From JBBABP01 sp041657585 (lineage in GTDB: Bacteria; Patescibacteriota; Gracilibacteria; Absconditabacterales; Absconditicoccaceae), in the NCBI GenBank assembly GCA_041657585.1, contig JBBABP010000025.1, positions 1 to 15,333 of the forward strand: 15,333 nucleotides of DNA, in the 5' to 3' direction. This document shows positions 8,660 to 15,333 of this stretch, one piece after another. The notes below the pieces were generated by a model. It was given only the letters and a program-made list of their open reading frames with translations, made no database searches and was not told where the DNA came from. Numbering within the stretch: the first letter of the stretch is position 1; every line of letters begins with the position of its first letter. The position numbers and the translations under genes are program-made.

Positions 8660-9039
8660 TAAGATTTGAAGTTACTAAGTAAAAAAACTCTTTTACAAAA
8701 AATGTATGATTGTTTGATAGTGTAATTATTTTAAATGAAATTTCCATTGTTTTTTTTGAATTTAATTCAAAGGTTCAAAAATATTCCTAGTATACACAAT
8801 TCAATTAAGTCTACTAAAATGCAGGAATATACCAATTAACTATCTGAATACTAAATAAATATAACGAAATAACAGATTAAATTTCATAAATTTATTAATT
8901 TTTAGTTATGCCTCGCCAAGTAGTTGATATTCTATAATTTTTTTAATTGAAGTCTTAATATTTTATTGATTGGAAACAATAATATGTGATTTATAGCAAT
9001 AATTTGGTAAAAATCAGTTATCGATAAGAAGCCATTATA

Positions 9040-9147
9040 TTACAACCATTTTTTATTTTTTGTGGGAATTGTGTTCGGCTGTGCCGACCAATTAGTTTTA
9101 ACTTTTATCAATCGACTTCTCGTAGTTTTATTAACTTGTTTTTCTGT
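9040..9147 (-). pseudogene. Possible C-terminal remnant of an unknown gene
   Basis: An open frame on the minus strand with no ATG ends at TAA 9040-9042. It reads TEKQVNKTTRSRLIK, then NWSAQPNTIPTKNKKWL. The composition is protein-like and unlike the surrounding AT noise. Upstream the same frame dissolves into the short direct repeats. It may be the tail of a lost gene. Family unknown. Confidence 0.25.
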
Positions 9148-9215
9148 AAAAAGAAGAACGTATAAAAAGAAAAACGTATAAAAAGAAGAACATATAAGAA
9201 CGTATAAGAACGTTT
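9148..9215 (+). repeat. Short tandem direct repeats, AAAAAGAAGAACGTATA type
   Basis: About five degenerate units follow each other. Three are about 16 nt (AAAAAGAAGAACGTAT, AAAAAGAAAAACGTAT, AAAAAGAAGAACATAT) and two are shortened 10-nt units (AAGAACGTAT, AAGAACGTTT). It lies about 200 nt before the DUF2779 gene. Slippage expansion or a protein-binding array are both possible. Confidence 0.6.
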
Positions 9216-9416
9216 ATTTTAAATTTTAATAAATCTACATTAATTTAATATATTTATTTCCATTCCATAGAAATATCCGCAATGTTGACTTTAATTTTAT
9301 TCATTAGTTTTTTTGTTATGTTTTGCTATTGTTGTTAAGTAAATTTAGATTGCAACGTAAGTCCAAAAGAATACATTTATTTTAAACAGTCTTTATACAA
9401 ATAACGGTTATCATCG

Positions 9417-10949
9417 ATGTATATTACAAAATCTCTCTACAAAGAATTTTCTAACTTTCCTAAACTTGCACGATGGCATATAAACAACAAAGTAGTCTAT
9501 CAAGCTATCAATGAATATGAGTATTGAAGTATTGATTGAGCCACAATAGGACAAGAAGTAGAAGATGTTGTAAAGCAACTTTTTGAAAGCAAAAATATCG
9601 CTGAAGTAAAATTAGAGGACTTTAAAAACTTTCATCAAAATTATGCTAAAGCCACAGATAAGGTAATGGCACTTTCTCCAGATGTTATTTATCAGGGTTG
9701 ATTTCTTATTGATGATTTGTTTGTTAAAACTGATTTCCTAATAAAAAATGATGATTGAAAATATGACCTTGTGGAGGTTAAGAGTATAAATACTCCTCTT
9801 ACGGATACAAAAATTCCAAAGCTAAAACAAGATTTAACGGATGATATGAGTTTCCAAAGATATGTTCTGCAAAAAACTTTTTCAAAATTCAGCTGAAAAG
9901 TATATCTATATCACTTGAACAAAGACTATGTAAAACATTGAAAAATAGTGCCAAGTGAGATTATCAAAACAATGAAAGTTACGGAATATTTGGATGATGA
10001 TGAAACCATAGAACATAATATTGAGTTAATGAGAAATAATCTGAATCTGACTGAAGAAAATTTTAATCAGACTTATCCATTTGATTGATGAGATTATTTT
10101 GTGTATTATTGAAAAGAGCCTGAAAAATGAACTATTTTTTCTATTCCAAGAATCACACAATCAAAGAAAAAATTAAAAACATTATTAGATAATTGAAAGT
10201 TATATGTTAAAGATTTGGACGAAAATGATATACAACAGTTAGGTAATTGAGATGAGGAATCAACATTGCAAAAATTTGTTAAACTTTATCTTCAATGAGA
10301 GGTAGTTGATAAAGAGGGAATAAAAGATTTGTTCTCTACGCTAAAATTTCCACTATTTTTCTACGATTACGAGACAATGAGTTGAGCAATACCTATTTTT
10401 GATTGAACGAGTCCACGACAGCAAGCAACCGTCCAATATTCTATGCACATTATGGATGTTAATGGTAAGATTGAGCATTTTGCAAATATTGTGGATTTCA
10501 AAGCACCTAACAATAAAAGTGTCATAGATGCATTTATTAAAGATTGTTGAGTAGCAAATTGAACTTTTATAGCTTGGAACAAATGATTTGAATGTGGAAG
10601 AAATACAGAATCAGGAGAAATGTATCCAGAATATAAAGAGATTTTTGAAAGGATAAACGCAAATACTTTTGATTTAATGGAAGTTTTTAAAAAATTACTC
10701 TACTTTCACAAAGACTTTAACTGAAGTGCTTCAATAAAAAAAGTTTTACCAGTTCTTACAGATATTAGTTATGATAATTTAGAAGTGGGAAATGGTGGTA
10801 TTGCAACAGCACTTTTAAAAAATATAGTATTAGGCAATATGAGTAAGGAAGAATATGAAAAAGCAAAGAAGGATTTGTTGACCTATTGTGAACAAGATAC
10901 ACGAGCGATGGTAGAAATTTATAGAAAAGTGTTGGAAAAGATAAAATAG
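9417..10949 (+). CDS. DUF2779-domain protein: Cas4/RecB-like nuclease fused to DEDD exonuclease-like domain
   Basis: The 510-residue protein has two nuclease-like parts. The N-terminal part carries a RecB/Cas4-type PD-(D/E)XK core: LIDDLFVKTDFLI with Asp106, then YDLVEVKS with Glu120 and Lys122. The C-terminal part is the DUF2779 region, which resembles DnaQ-type exonucleases: FYDYETMSGAIP (Asp317, Glu319), SPRQQATVQYSMHIMD, IAWNKGFECGRN (about 386-395), then YCEQDTRAMVEIY (Tyr490, Asp494) as a DEDDy-like third motif. Members of this family occur in mobile and defence contexts, but the activity is not well known. Many TGA-glycines include functionally placed ones, so it is long resident in code 25. 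ATG at 9417 has no Shine-Dalgarno; stop TAG. It is probably transcribed separately from the next gene, 125 nt on. Confidence 0.88.
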
Positions 10950-11074
10950 TCTGATTAGAAATATCTTTAGTTTTTAAAGGAGAAGTAATTAGAATATCGA
11001 AATGCCAAAAGCCAAAGTTTAAGCTTAAGAAAGTTGATATAATCCCAGGTTTATTTGATTAACAAATACCTATT

Positions 11075-12541
11075 ATGCTTTTTTCAGAACACTATAATGT
11101 CAAAGTAAATGCTGATGATGATTGGTTTGACCCAATTATGGATTACGACACTCCACTATTTATTGACCCTTTTTTAATATTTGAAAATAAACATCCATTC
11201 TTTGGGTCAGCCCATTGAAAAATAATAAAGATTTTTGAAAGTTTGTTTATAAAAGTTGCTGAAACAAACCACAATAAGAAAGATGTTAGATATAGGCAAC
11301 TATTGAGGGATTTGGAATTTCCTGAAGCCAAAGAAATATGTTTGGGTTATTCAAGTGATAAAATTGAATGAGCCTGAAGCGGTAAATGATATTCTCAGAT
11401 GATATTAGATTCTATTTATGAATCAATTAGTATGTGAATATTAAGCTTAAACCATTTTGAAAGAATATGAATATTGACTGAATGAATATGAGCTGATAGA
11501 ATAAGTGATATGACTTTTAATTTACTGAAAGTTGAATTCATAAAATATACACAGATGGTATGTAAAAGGCATAATATAGAAATGCAAAGTCGAAATATAA
11601 ATAAAGCTAACTATAATTTTGAATTTAATAAACGAGAGTCTTCAAAACAATATTTATTACCTAAAAATCCATATAGAGATTTGCCAGTAATATTAGTGCC
11701 AAAATATTTTATAAGACAATTACCGACAATAAATAACCAAGATTTTAAAGATTATTTGTGGAATATAAGTTCTGAAGAAATCAGAGACTTGTTTGGAATA
11801 GAACTAAAAAACAAAATTAGCAAAAAAGTAATAGTTGATATTGCTAAATCTAAACCAGATTGGCTTGTTTCTTATGAAAATTACAAAGAAGAAAAAGAAT
11901 CTGATAGTTATAATTTCAATACTGATGAAATTTGAGCTTATAATCGATACAAACCAACAAAAGAGTTTGTCCATGAACATCCACTAAACATAAAATCAAG
12001 TGATTATGAAGAGAAATTCTATGAAATTATAGGTGGTATTATAAATTCTTTCAAACATTTTGTTGAAGAAAATGATTGATATTCTTTACTTTGGAATGAA
12101 CCTATTTGAAAATTTAAAAAACATAAAATAGAAAAAGCTTCTCAAGTATTATTTTACTGAATAACAAAAGAACATTGTAAAATTAATAATATTGATGTAT
12201 CAAAAGAATCAAACTTATGAAGATGAGCAGTGGATTTTAAATTTTCTGAAGGATATAAAAAAAGAGTTTTAGTTGAAGTTAAATATGCTGATAATAGCCA
12301 CTTTCGAAATAATATTGATAATCAGCTACCAACATACTTAAAGTCTGAAAAAATAGATTTCTGATATTATGTAATTATCTGTTTTGATGAAAAAGATATA
12401 AATAAGATTGCAAATTTAGAAAAAAGGGTGAAGAGAATATGTAATATTAACACAAAATATGATATCAGTATTGTTAAAATAGATGCAACTTACTGAAAAC
12501 AATCGGCTTCAAATATTAAGTGAAATAATAATTTAGTTTAA
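11075..12541 (+). CDS. PD-(D/E)XK nuclease-like protein of unknown system, 488 aa
   Basis: The long N-terminal region begins with a WFDPIMDYDTPLFIDPFLIF segment (about 14-33) and a GSGKGYSQMILDSIYESI segment (about 107-124). Neither is assigned to a known fold; GSGKG is not a convincing P-loop. The C-terminal part has a nuclease core: GRGAVDFKFSEG with Asp387, then VLVEVKYADN with Glu401 and Lys403, followed by a conserved-looking Gln in NIDNQLPTYLKS, as in restriction-endonuclease-like folds. Many glycines are TGA. ATG at 11075 is in a TATTATG context with a TATAAT at 11038-11043; stop TAA. It is convergent with the next nuclease gene. Function is probably DNA cleavage in defence or genome maintenance (inference). 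Confidence 0.82.
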
Positions 12542-12550
12542 ACAAATCAC

Positions 12551-12566
12551 TTATAATATATTATAA
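12551..12566. repeat. Perfect 16-bp AT palindrome between convergent genes
   Basis: TTATAATATATTATAA is its own reverse complement and lies in the 58-nt gap between two convergent genes. It may act as a weak bidirectional transcription end. There is no clear T run, so the role is uncertain. Confidence 0.35.
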
Positions 12567-12599
12567 CTCAAACTATTTATTTTTATGTCCTAATTACGG

Positions 12600-13634
12600 C
12601 TAATTCTTATTTACTGTTAATTTCTTAATGTTTTCTAATAAGTTTTGAAACTTATTTTCATAATCCTTATATGCTAATTTAAACTGATTCTGTGATGACT
12701 TAGGGTCAACCTTATAATCAAAAAGCTGATTGAAAAATCAAATCCTATCAAATTTTGATAGTCTACTTTTTTTATTGAGCCAGATTTCTCCCATATCTGA
12801 ATAGATAGAAAAAAGATAAAACTCATCTTTATCGTTGAAAAATAACATCGTTGGCTTTTTTCAAACTCTCACTTCTACACTATATCATTTTGATTGAAGA
12901 AGTTGGGCAAATTCAGAATAAAACTCTTTTGTAGTAAATCATAGATTGAGTTCTACTGCTTCAAGAAATTCAGGCAAATCTGATTGTCTTACACTAGTTC
13001 AGGTTGATGAAGATATATTTTTAATAATTTCACCGCCGAATCATTTTGGAATAATAAATTCATCATTTTCGTGACGATAATATCTAAGGTCTACAAGGAA
13101 AAAGCTGAATTTACTAGATTGATTTATGAAATGTATTTGTTCAAGAATCCTATTTTCAATAGCATCAGTTACGGCAACAAATTGATATACTCATTGCTTT
13201 AAATTACTTTTAAAATTATCAATGATGATGTCTGCAAGTTCTTCACTAGTTTTAAATTTATCCAAAATTAGTTGTTTGATATTGATGTTCTTTGAGGCAA
13301 GTAAATCCAATAAAGATTGTGGGTCTTTGTATTCTGTCCAAAGTGCCACTCAATAATCAAGTAGTTGGGCGATAATGTTTCTTCTGTCAGGATTTCTAAG
13401 TAGTTTTGTTTCTATGATATATATGTTTCAAGCTTCGTCTATACCAAGTCCATCAAGACGACCGTAGTTTGTCGATAATTCACGAATTAATACAATAAGT
13501 TTTTTATTTCAGGTTAATTCTTCAACAGGTAAAATTTGTGGATTTTCATATATATATTCCTGCATTTGGTCTTCTTTGTCATAAGTAGTTTCTTGAACCT
13601 CTAAAAGATTTTCATTTTTTTTGATAAACAACAT
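12600..13634 (-). CDS. NucS/DUF91-like PD-(D/E)XK nuclease protein, 344 aa
   Basis: The 344-residue product has, early in the sequence, NYGRLDGLGIDEAGNIYIIE followed by TK, with Asp61, Glu75 and Lys77, and then RRNIIAQLLDYGVALW with Gln90. The G-R-x-D, I-E-x-K and R-x-x-x-x-Q-L-L-D-Y order is typical of the DUF91/NucS-like branch of PD-(D/E)XK enzymes. The rest (about 100-344) is unassigned; it includes KKPTMLFFNDKDEFYLFSIY and a helical C-terminus. Seven or more TGA-glycines are present. ATG at 13634 lies only 18 nt after the T run of a terminator hairpin, and the gene is preceded by a strongly structured leader (13653-13800), so expression is probably controlled by RNA folding or read-through. 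Stop TAG. Confidence 0.85.
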
Positions 13635-13652
13635 CTGCTGTTTTTAAAATAT

Positions 13653-13740
13653 AAAAAAAGACGACTACCACCAGTTATCGCCAGACAACAGTGCAAAGCT
13701 CCCAATGACGAAAGACAATGCTAAAGGTAGCCGTCTTTTT
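13653..13740 (-). terminator. Terminator arm competing with the inner RNA stem
   Basis: On the minus strand AAAAAGACGGCTACC (13740-13726) can pair with GGTAGTCGTCTTTTT (13669-13655) with one G-U, ending in seven T residues at 13659-13653. The first arm is also needed for the AAAGAC stem of the junction RNA, so the two folds exclude each other in part. The plus-strand reading also ends in TTTTT with one A-C mismatch, so weak bidirectional termination is possible. Confidence 0.6.
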
Positions 13741-13800
13741 GTATCATTGAGTAAAGCTTTGACTGTTTAATAAATAAACAAATTACACTGTTGTCTGGCA
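13653..13800 (-). ncRNA. Candidate structured RNA: three-way junction with terminator, upstream of the nuclease gene
   Basis: On the minus strand a predicted start near 13800 opens directly with P1, a perfect 14-bp stem GCCAGACAACAGTG/CACTGTTGTCTGGC (13799-13786 with 13693-13680). Inside lie P2, TGTTTA/TAAACA (13764-13780), and P3, which stacks CAAAGCT/AGCTTTG (13761-13755 with 13700-13694), CTCAATGA/TCATTGGG (13751-13744 with 13708-13701), AAAGAC/GTCTTT (13738-13733 with 13716-13711) and GCTA/TAGC. The only imperfect pairs become G-U on the minus strand but A-C on the plus strand, which points to minus-strand transcription. A competing terminator pairs AAAAAGACGGCTACC with GGTAGTCGTCTTTTT. 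No known riboswitch or ncRNA class is recognised. The fold was derived by eye. Confidence 0.6.
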
Positions 13801-13806
13801 CTTTTG

Positions 13807-13834
13807 AATATAATAATAACTTATCCGTTTTCAA
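13807..13834 (-). promoter_or_regulatory. Promoter for the structured RNA and nuclease gene
   Basis: Minus-strand TTGAAA (13834-13829), a 16-nt spacer and TATATT (13812-13807). A start about 7 nt downstream falls at the first base of the 14-bp P1 arm. The fit of promoter, start and stem supports a discrete RNA. Confidence 0.55.
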
Positions 13835-13852
13835 CCAAATTATATATTAAAA

Positions 13853-13924
13853 ATGGAAAATCCTTCGCTTAAAAAATATACAAAATCATTTGTAAATCTC
13901 TTGACTATAGCTCGGCATATATAA
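13853..13924 (+). CDS. Possible 23-aa leader peptide or chance ORF
   Basis: ATG 13853 to TAA 13924 gives a short peptide beginning MENPSLKKYTKSFVNLL. It has no TGA and no Shine-Dalgarno. It overlaps the promoter-like TTGACT at 13901, so both are unlikely to be used as drawn. It may be a remnant of a longer gene. Confidence 0.2.
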   Translation: MENPSLKKYTKSFVNLLTIARHI

Positions 13925-13927
13925 GAT
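13901..13927 (+). promoter_or_regulatory. Possible promoter of the RarA-C/DUF2958 unit
   Basis: TTGACT (13901-13906) is followed by 15 nt and TAAGAT (13922-13927), or overlapping TATATA. A 9-bp hairpin ATAAGATAA/TTATCTTAT (13921-13950) follows just before the ATG at 13964 and could act as an operator or leader hairpin. Confidence 0.35.
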
Positions 13928-13963
13928 AAGAACTGTATTTTTTATCTTATTATTTTTAAAATC

Positions 13964-14695
13964 ATGAAGAAAAAACTTTTAGAAATCTCTCTTTTGGAAC
14001 AAGAGAAACCAAAACAAGAAAAAAAATGATTTTATAACAAGTATGACTTGGTAAGCTACTTGATAAAATCAATTAGGATTGGAGACAAACACAAATCAAT
14101 TGCAATTTTACACACAATGCTCAATCAATGAATCCCAGAAATTTACATTAGCAGAAAACTTGTTCATTTTGCTTCAGAAGATTCTATTGGGAGCGAGTTC
14201 TTTATTTATGCCAAAAATGTTCATGATTGGATTAGAGATAGTGGTTCTGAAGTTAATAGTTTAAGTAGACTAATTTTAACGCTTTGTGAATCTCCCAAAT
14301 TTTGGGAAAGCGAGAGCGAAAGCTATTGGGAAGGAGCAAGAATATTTATAAGGGAGTTTATTAAAGATTGTTTTTCTAAAAAGATTAAACCTTTTGAACT
14401 TCCAGAATGGGTATTTGATATATATACCGCAACAGGTAAAATGAAATCAAATAAATGAGAAAAAATTGATTGTAGATATAGCTGAGTTTTACAATGATGA
14501 CTGTATATGAGAGCAGAACAAAAATCTTTATGAAAATTAGACCCAAAAAAACACAATAAAGAGTGTGCTTATAATCAGCATCTACTTAATTGTATGCAAG
14601 AGAATTTGTCTATTGATGAATATATAAAGAAATACAATGTCCGTATAGATGATTTTTTTATATCAGTAAATAAAAATAATGAAGTTAATGACTAA
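13964..14695 (+). CDS. Stand-alone RarA/MgsA C-terminal-like protein (no AAA+ domain)
   Basis: The 243-residue protein resembles the C-terminal part of RarA/MgsA/WRNIP1 replication-associated recombination proteins. YDLVSYLIKSIRIGDKHKSI (27-46), then AILHTMLNQG and IYISRKLVHFASEDSIG (60-76), corresponds to the family's YDLISALHKSxRGSD and YIARRLVRFASEDIG segment. No Walker A/B ATPase lies in the protein or next to it. The clamp-loader-like ATPase domain is missing, so this is a domain-only derivative rather than RarA. The second half has LPEWVFDIYTATGK (146-159), reminiscent of a tail found behind some RarA-like domains. Many TGA-glycines. ATG 13964 (AAATCATG), stop TAA, 8-bp overlap with the next gene. 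Possible role in replication-fork or mobile-element functions (inference). Confidence 0.72.
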
Positions 14696-14987
14696 ACAAT
14701 TACAAAAAAGATTTGAACAAGTAGGTTCTCAAAAAGAATGTCTAAATCCAATAGTAGTCTGTAAGTGTTTTTGTCCTCGAAATTCTTGGACTTGGTATGC
14801 TATAGAATTTAATAAGGAGAATGGTATTTTCTTTGGATACGTAATATGAGATTATCAAGAACGGGGTTGCTTCTCATTAAAAGAGTTGGAGAATGTTCAA
14901 TGACCATATTGATTGAAAATAGAAAGAGATTTGCGATTTAGCGAGTCTCTTTTTTTAGATTTGAATGTAGAGTATGCACTTAATTAA
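14688..14987 (+). CDS. DUF2958-domain protein
   Basis: The 99-residue product matches the DUF2958 pattern: a CPRNSWTWYAIEFN segment (about 29-42), GIFFGYVIGDYQERGCFSLK (about 46-65), then ELENVQGPYGLKIERDLRF. In the family these read as NxxWtWYvtEf, fFGlV.G.e.ElGyFsL and ELeslrgp.GlpiERDl.f. The family is of unknown function and common on conjugative elements and plasmids. Two or three glycines are TGA. The ATG overlaps the end of the RarA-C-like gene by 8 bp, so the pair is probably co-translated. Its stop overlaps by 4 nt the end of the minus-strand ORF that follows. Confidence 0.8.
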
Positions 14988-15241
14988 ACACTAAATTTAT
15001 TAGATTTTATCTTTTCTCAAATCTTATTATAATCAACACTTAATACATCATCTAAAATATTTTTTTCAGTTAATCTCTCTTTTAATGTATCTAAACTTTC
15101 TTTGATTATACCGTATGTTGTCTTTTGAATTATAGATAATTTTTTACTTTCACCATATAATTTCTTACATCATCTTTCTTTAGCATAATCAACTAAAATA
15201 GAACTAAATATATTTTTTGGGTCTAGAGTAGTTGAAGTGAT
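14984..15241 (-). pseudogene. 5'-truncated ORF of unknown function next to the transposase
   Basis: An open frame of 85 codons ends at TAA 14984-14986 and has good coding character: TTLDPKNIFSSILVDYAKER, later KERLTEKNILDDVLSVDYNK. It uses two TGA-glycines. It has no ATG, GTG or TTG start in frame and is closed upstream by TAA at 15242-15244, just where the transposase region begins. The simplest reading is a gene whose N-terminus was cut off by the insertion. A rare start codon (ATC/ATA) is the alternative. Family not recognised. Confidence 0.4.
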
Positions 15242-15265
15242 TTAAATAATCATTATAACTATATC

Positions 15266-15333
15266 ATGACTAGTAAAAACCCTTATAGAAAAAACTCACA
15301 CCTTAGCAGGCAAAAAACAATTGGGATTTTGAA
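15266..15333 (+). CDS. Start of a probable IS1595-like transposase (cut by window end)
   Basis: The 22 visible residues, MTSKNPYRKNSHLSRQ followed by KTIGIL, resemble the N-terminal start of IS1595-family transposases, which often begin with an NxYRxSxxSexKfrxiLxxF segment before a helix-turn-helix. The frame stays open to the window edge. ATG is in an ATATCATG context, with AT-rich DNA before it. The identification rests on a short stretch only; another helix-turn-helix protein is possible. Confidence 0.4.
   Translation, partial: MTSKNPYRKNSHLSRQKTIGIL

Larger units (their letters stand above)
8660..9416. other. Gene-poor AT-rich stretch with repeats and a short remnant
   Basis: All six frames are closed by frequent TAA/TAG even with UGA = Gly. 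It holds a perfect inverted repeat TTTGAATT/AATTCAAA around 8757-8773, a 9-codon ORF starting ATGCCTCGCC near 8907 that looks accidental, a GC-rich hairpin TCGGC/GCCGA at 9075-9087, a minus-strand coding remnant (9040-9147) and short direct repeats (9148-9215). Promoters for the 275-aa gene (left) and the DUF2779 gene (right) should lie here, but none is clear. Confidence 0.5.

Noticed and set aside
8907..8936. ATGCCTCGCC 9-codon ORF
   Set aside because: Stops after nine codons; no conserved or structural support.
9148..9215. CRISPR array
   Set aside because: Units are 10-16 nt, contiguous and without spacers; no cas genes.
10975..10986. GGAGAAG-like ribosome binding site near 10977
   Set aside because: No ATG follows at the right distance with an open frame; the next ATG (11003) gives only six codons.
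13680..13799. 14-bp inverted repeats as insertion sequence or retron ends
   Set aside because: No transposase or reverse transcriptase lies between or near them. The promoter position and inner stems fit an RNA fold better.
84..14987. In-frame TGA as selenocysteine, frameshifts or pseudogenes
   Set aside because: TGA sites match conserved glycines in many unrelated families, far too many for selenocysteine, and frames remain intact across them.
1..15333. tRNA or rRNA genes
   Set aside because: No cloverleaf with GTTCRANNC-type T arm and no rRNA-like GC-rich block was seen on either strand by eye.

Overview
The window reads as a piece of genome from a UGA-recoded candidate phylum (Gracilibacteria/BD1-5 or Absconditabacteria/SR1, genetic code 25, UGA = glycine). 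The sequence is very AT-rich. Many genes are interrupted by in-frame TGA exactly where the family requires glycine: the ABC-F Walker A (G-Q-N-G-A-G-K-T), the TypA G1 loop (D-H-G-K-T) and DTPGH, the EngB DLPGYG, and many positions in TruD. Every intact gene ends in TAA or TAG, never TGA. All coordinates below assume code 25. Under the standard code most of these genes fall into short fragments. Genes lack clear Shine-Dalgarno sites, and several start in an AATTATG context.

Left part (1-6250), housekeeping: an ABC-F ATPase, a tiny possible membrane peptide and truD (tRNA pseudouridine synthase) on the plus strand. Then comes a small unknown gene with its own promoter and terminator, followed by a decayed tandem copy that also has a terminator. 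A palindromic, MITE-like repeat follows. Next is a minus-strand typA-engB pair, two ribosome-assembly or stress GTPases. A terminator-like hairpin and a decayed gene lie upstream of typA.

Right part (6670-15333), accessory: a minus-strand pair consisting of a Panacea-domain (DUF4065, antitoxin-type) protein and an overlapping unknown cysteine-containing protein; a 275-residue unknown protein; and a 750-base gene-poor stretch with short repeats. Three PD-(D/E)XK-type nuclease-like genes follow: a DUF2779 protein that fuses a Cas4/RecB-like nuclease to a DEDD exonuclease-like domain, a 488-residue protein with a C-terminal nuclease core, and a 344-residue NucS/DUF91-like protein. Then comes a two-gene unit with a stand-alone RarA/MgsA C-terminal-like protein and a DUF2958 protein. 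At the right edge, the first codons of a probable IS1595-like transposase abut an ORF that seems to have lost its 5' end. The mix of nucleases, a toxin-antitoxin-like pair, remnants and a transposase suggests a defence or mobile island next to core genes.

The most unusual signal is at 13653-13800. On the minus strand, a good promoter is followed by a roughly 147-nt segment that can fold into a three-way-junction RNA closed by a perfect 14-bp stem. It ends in a terminator hairpin that competes with an inner stem and sits 18 nt before the start codon of the 344-residue nuclease gene. This looks like a new structured RNA, either a riboswitch/attenuator-type leader or a small RNA paired with a nuclease.
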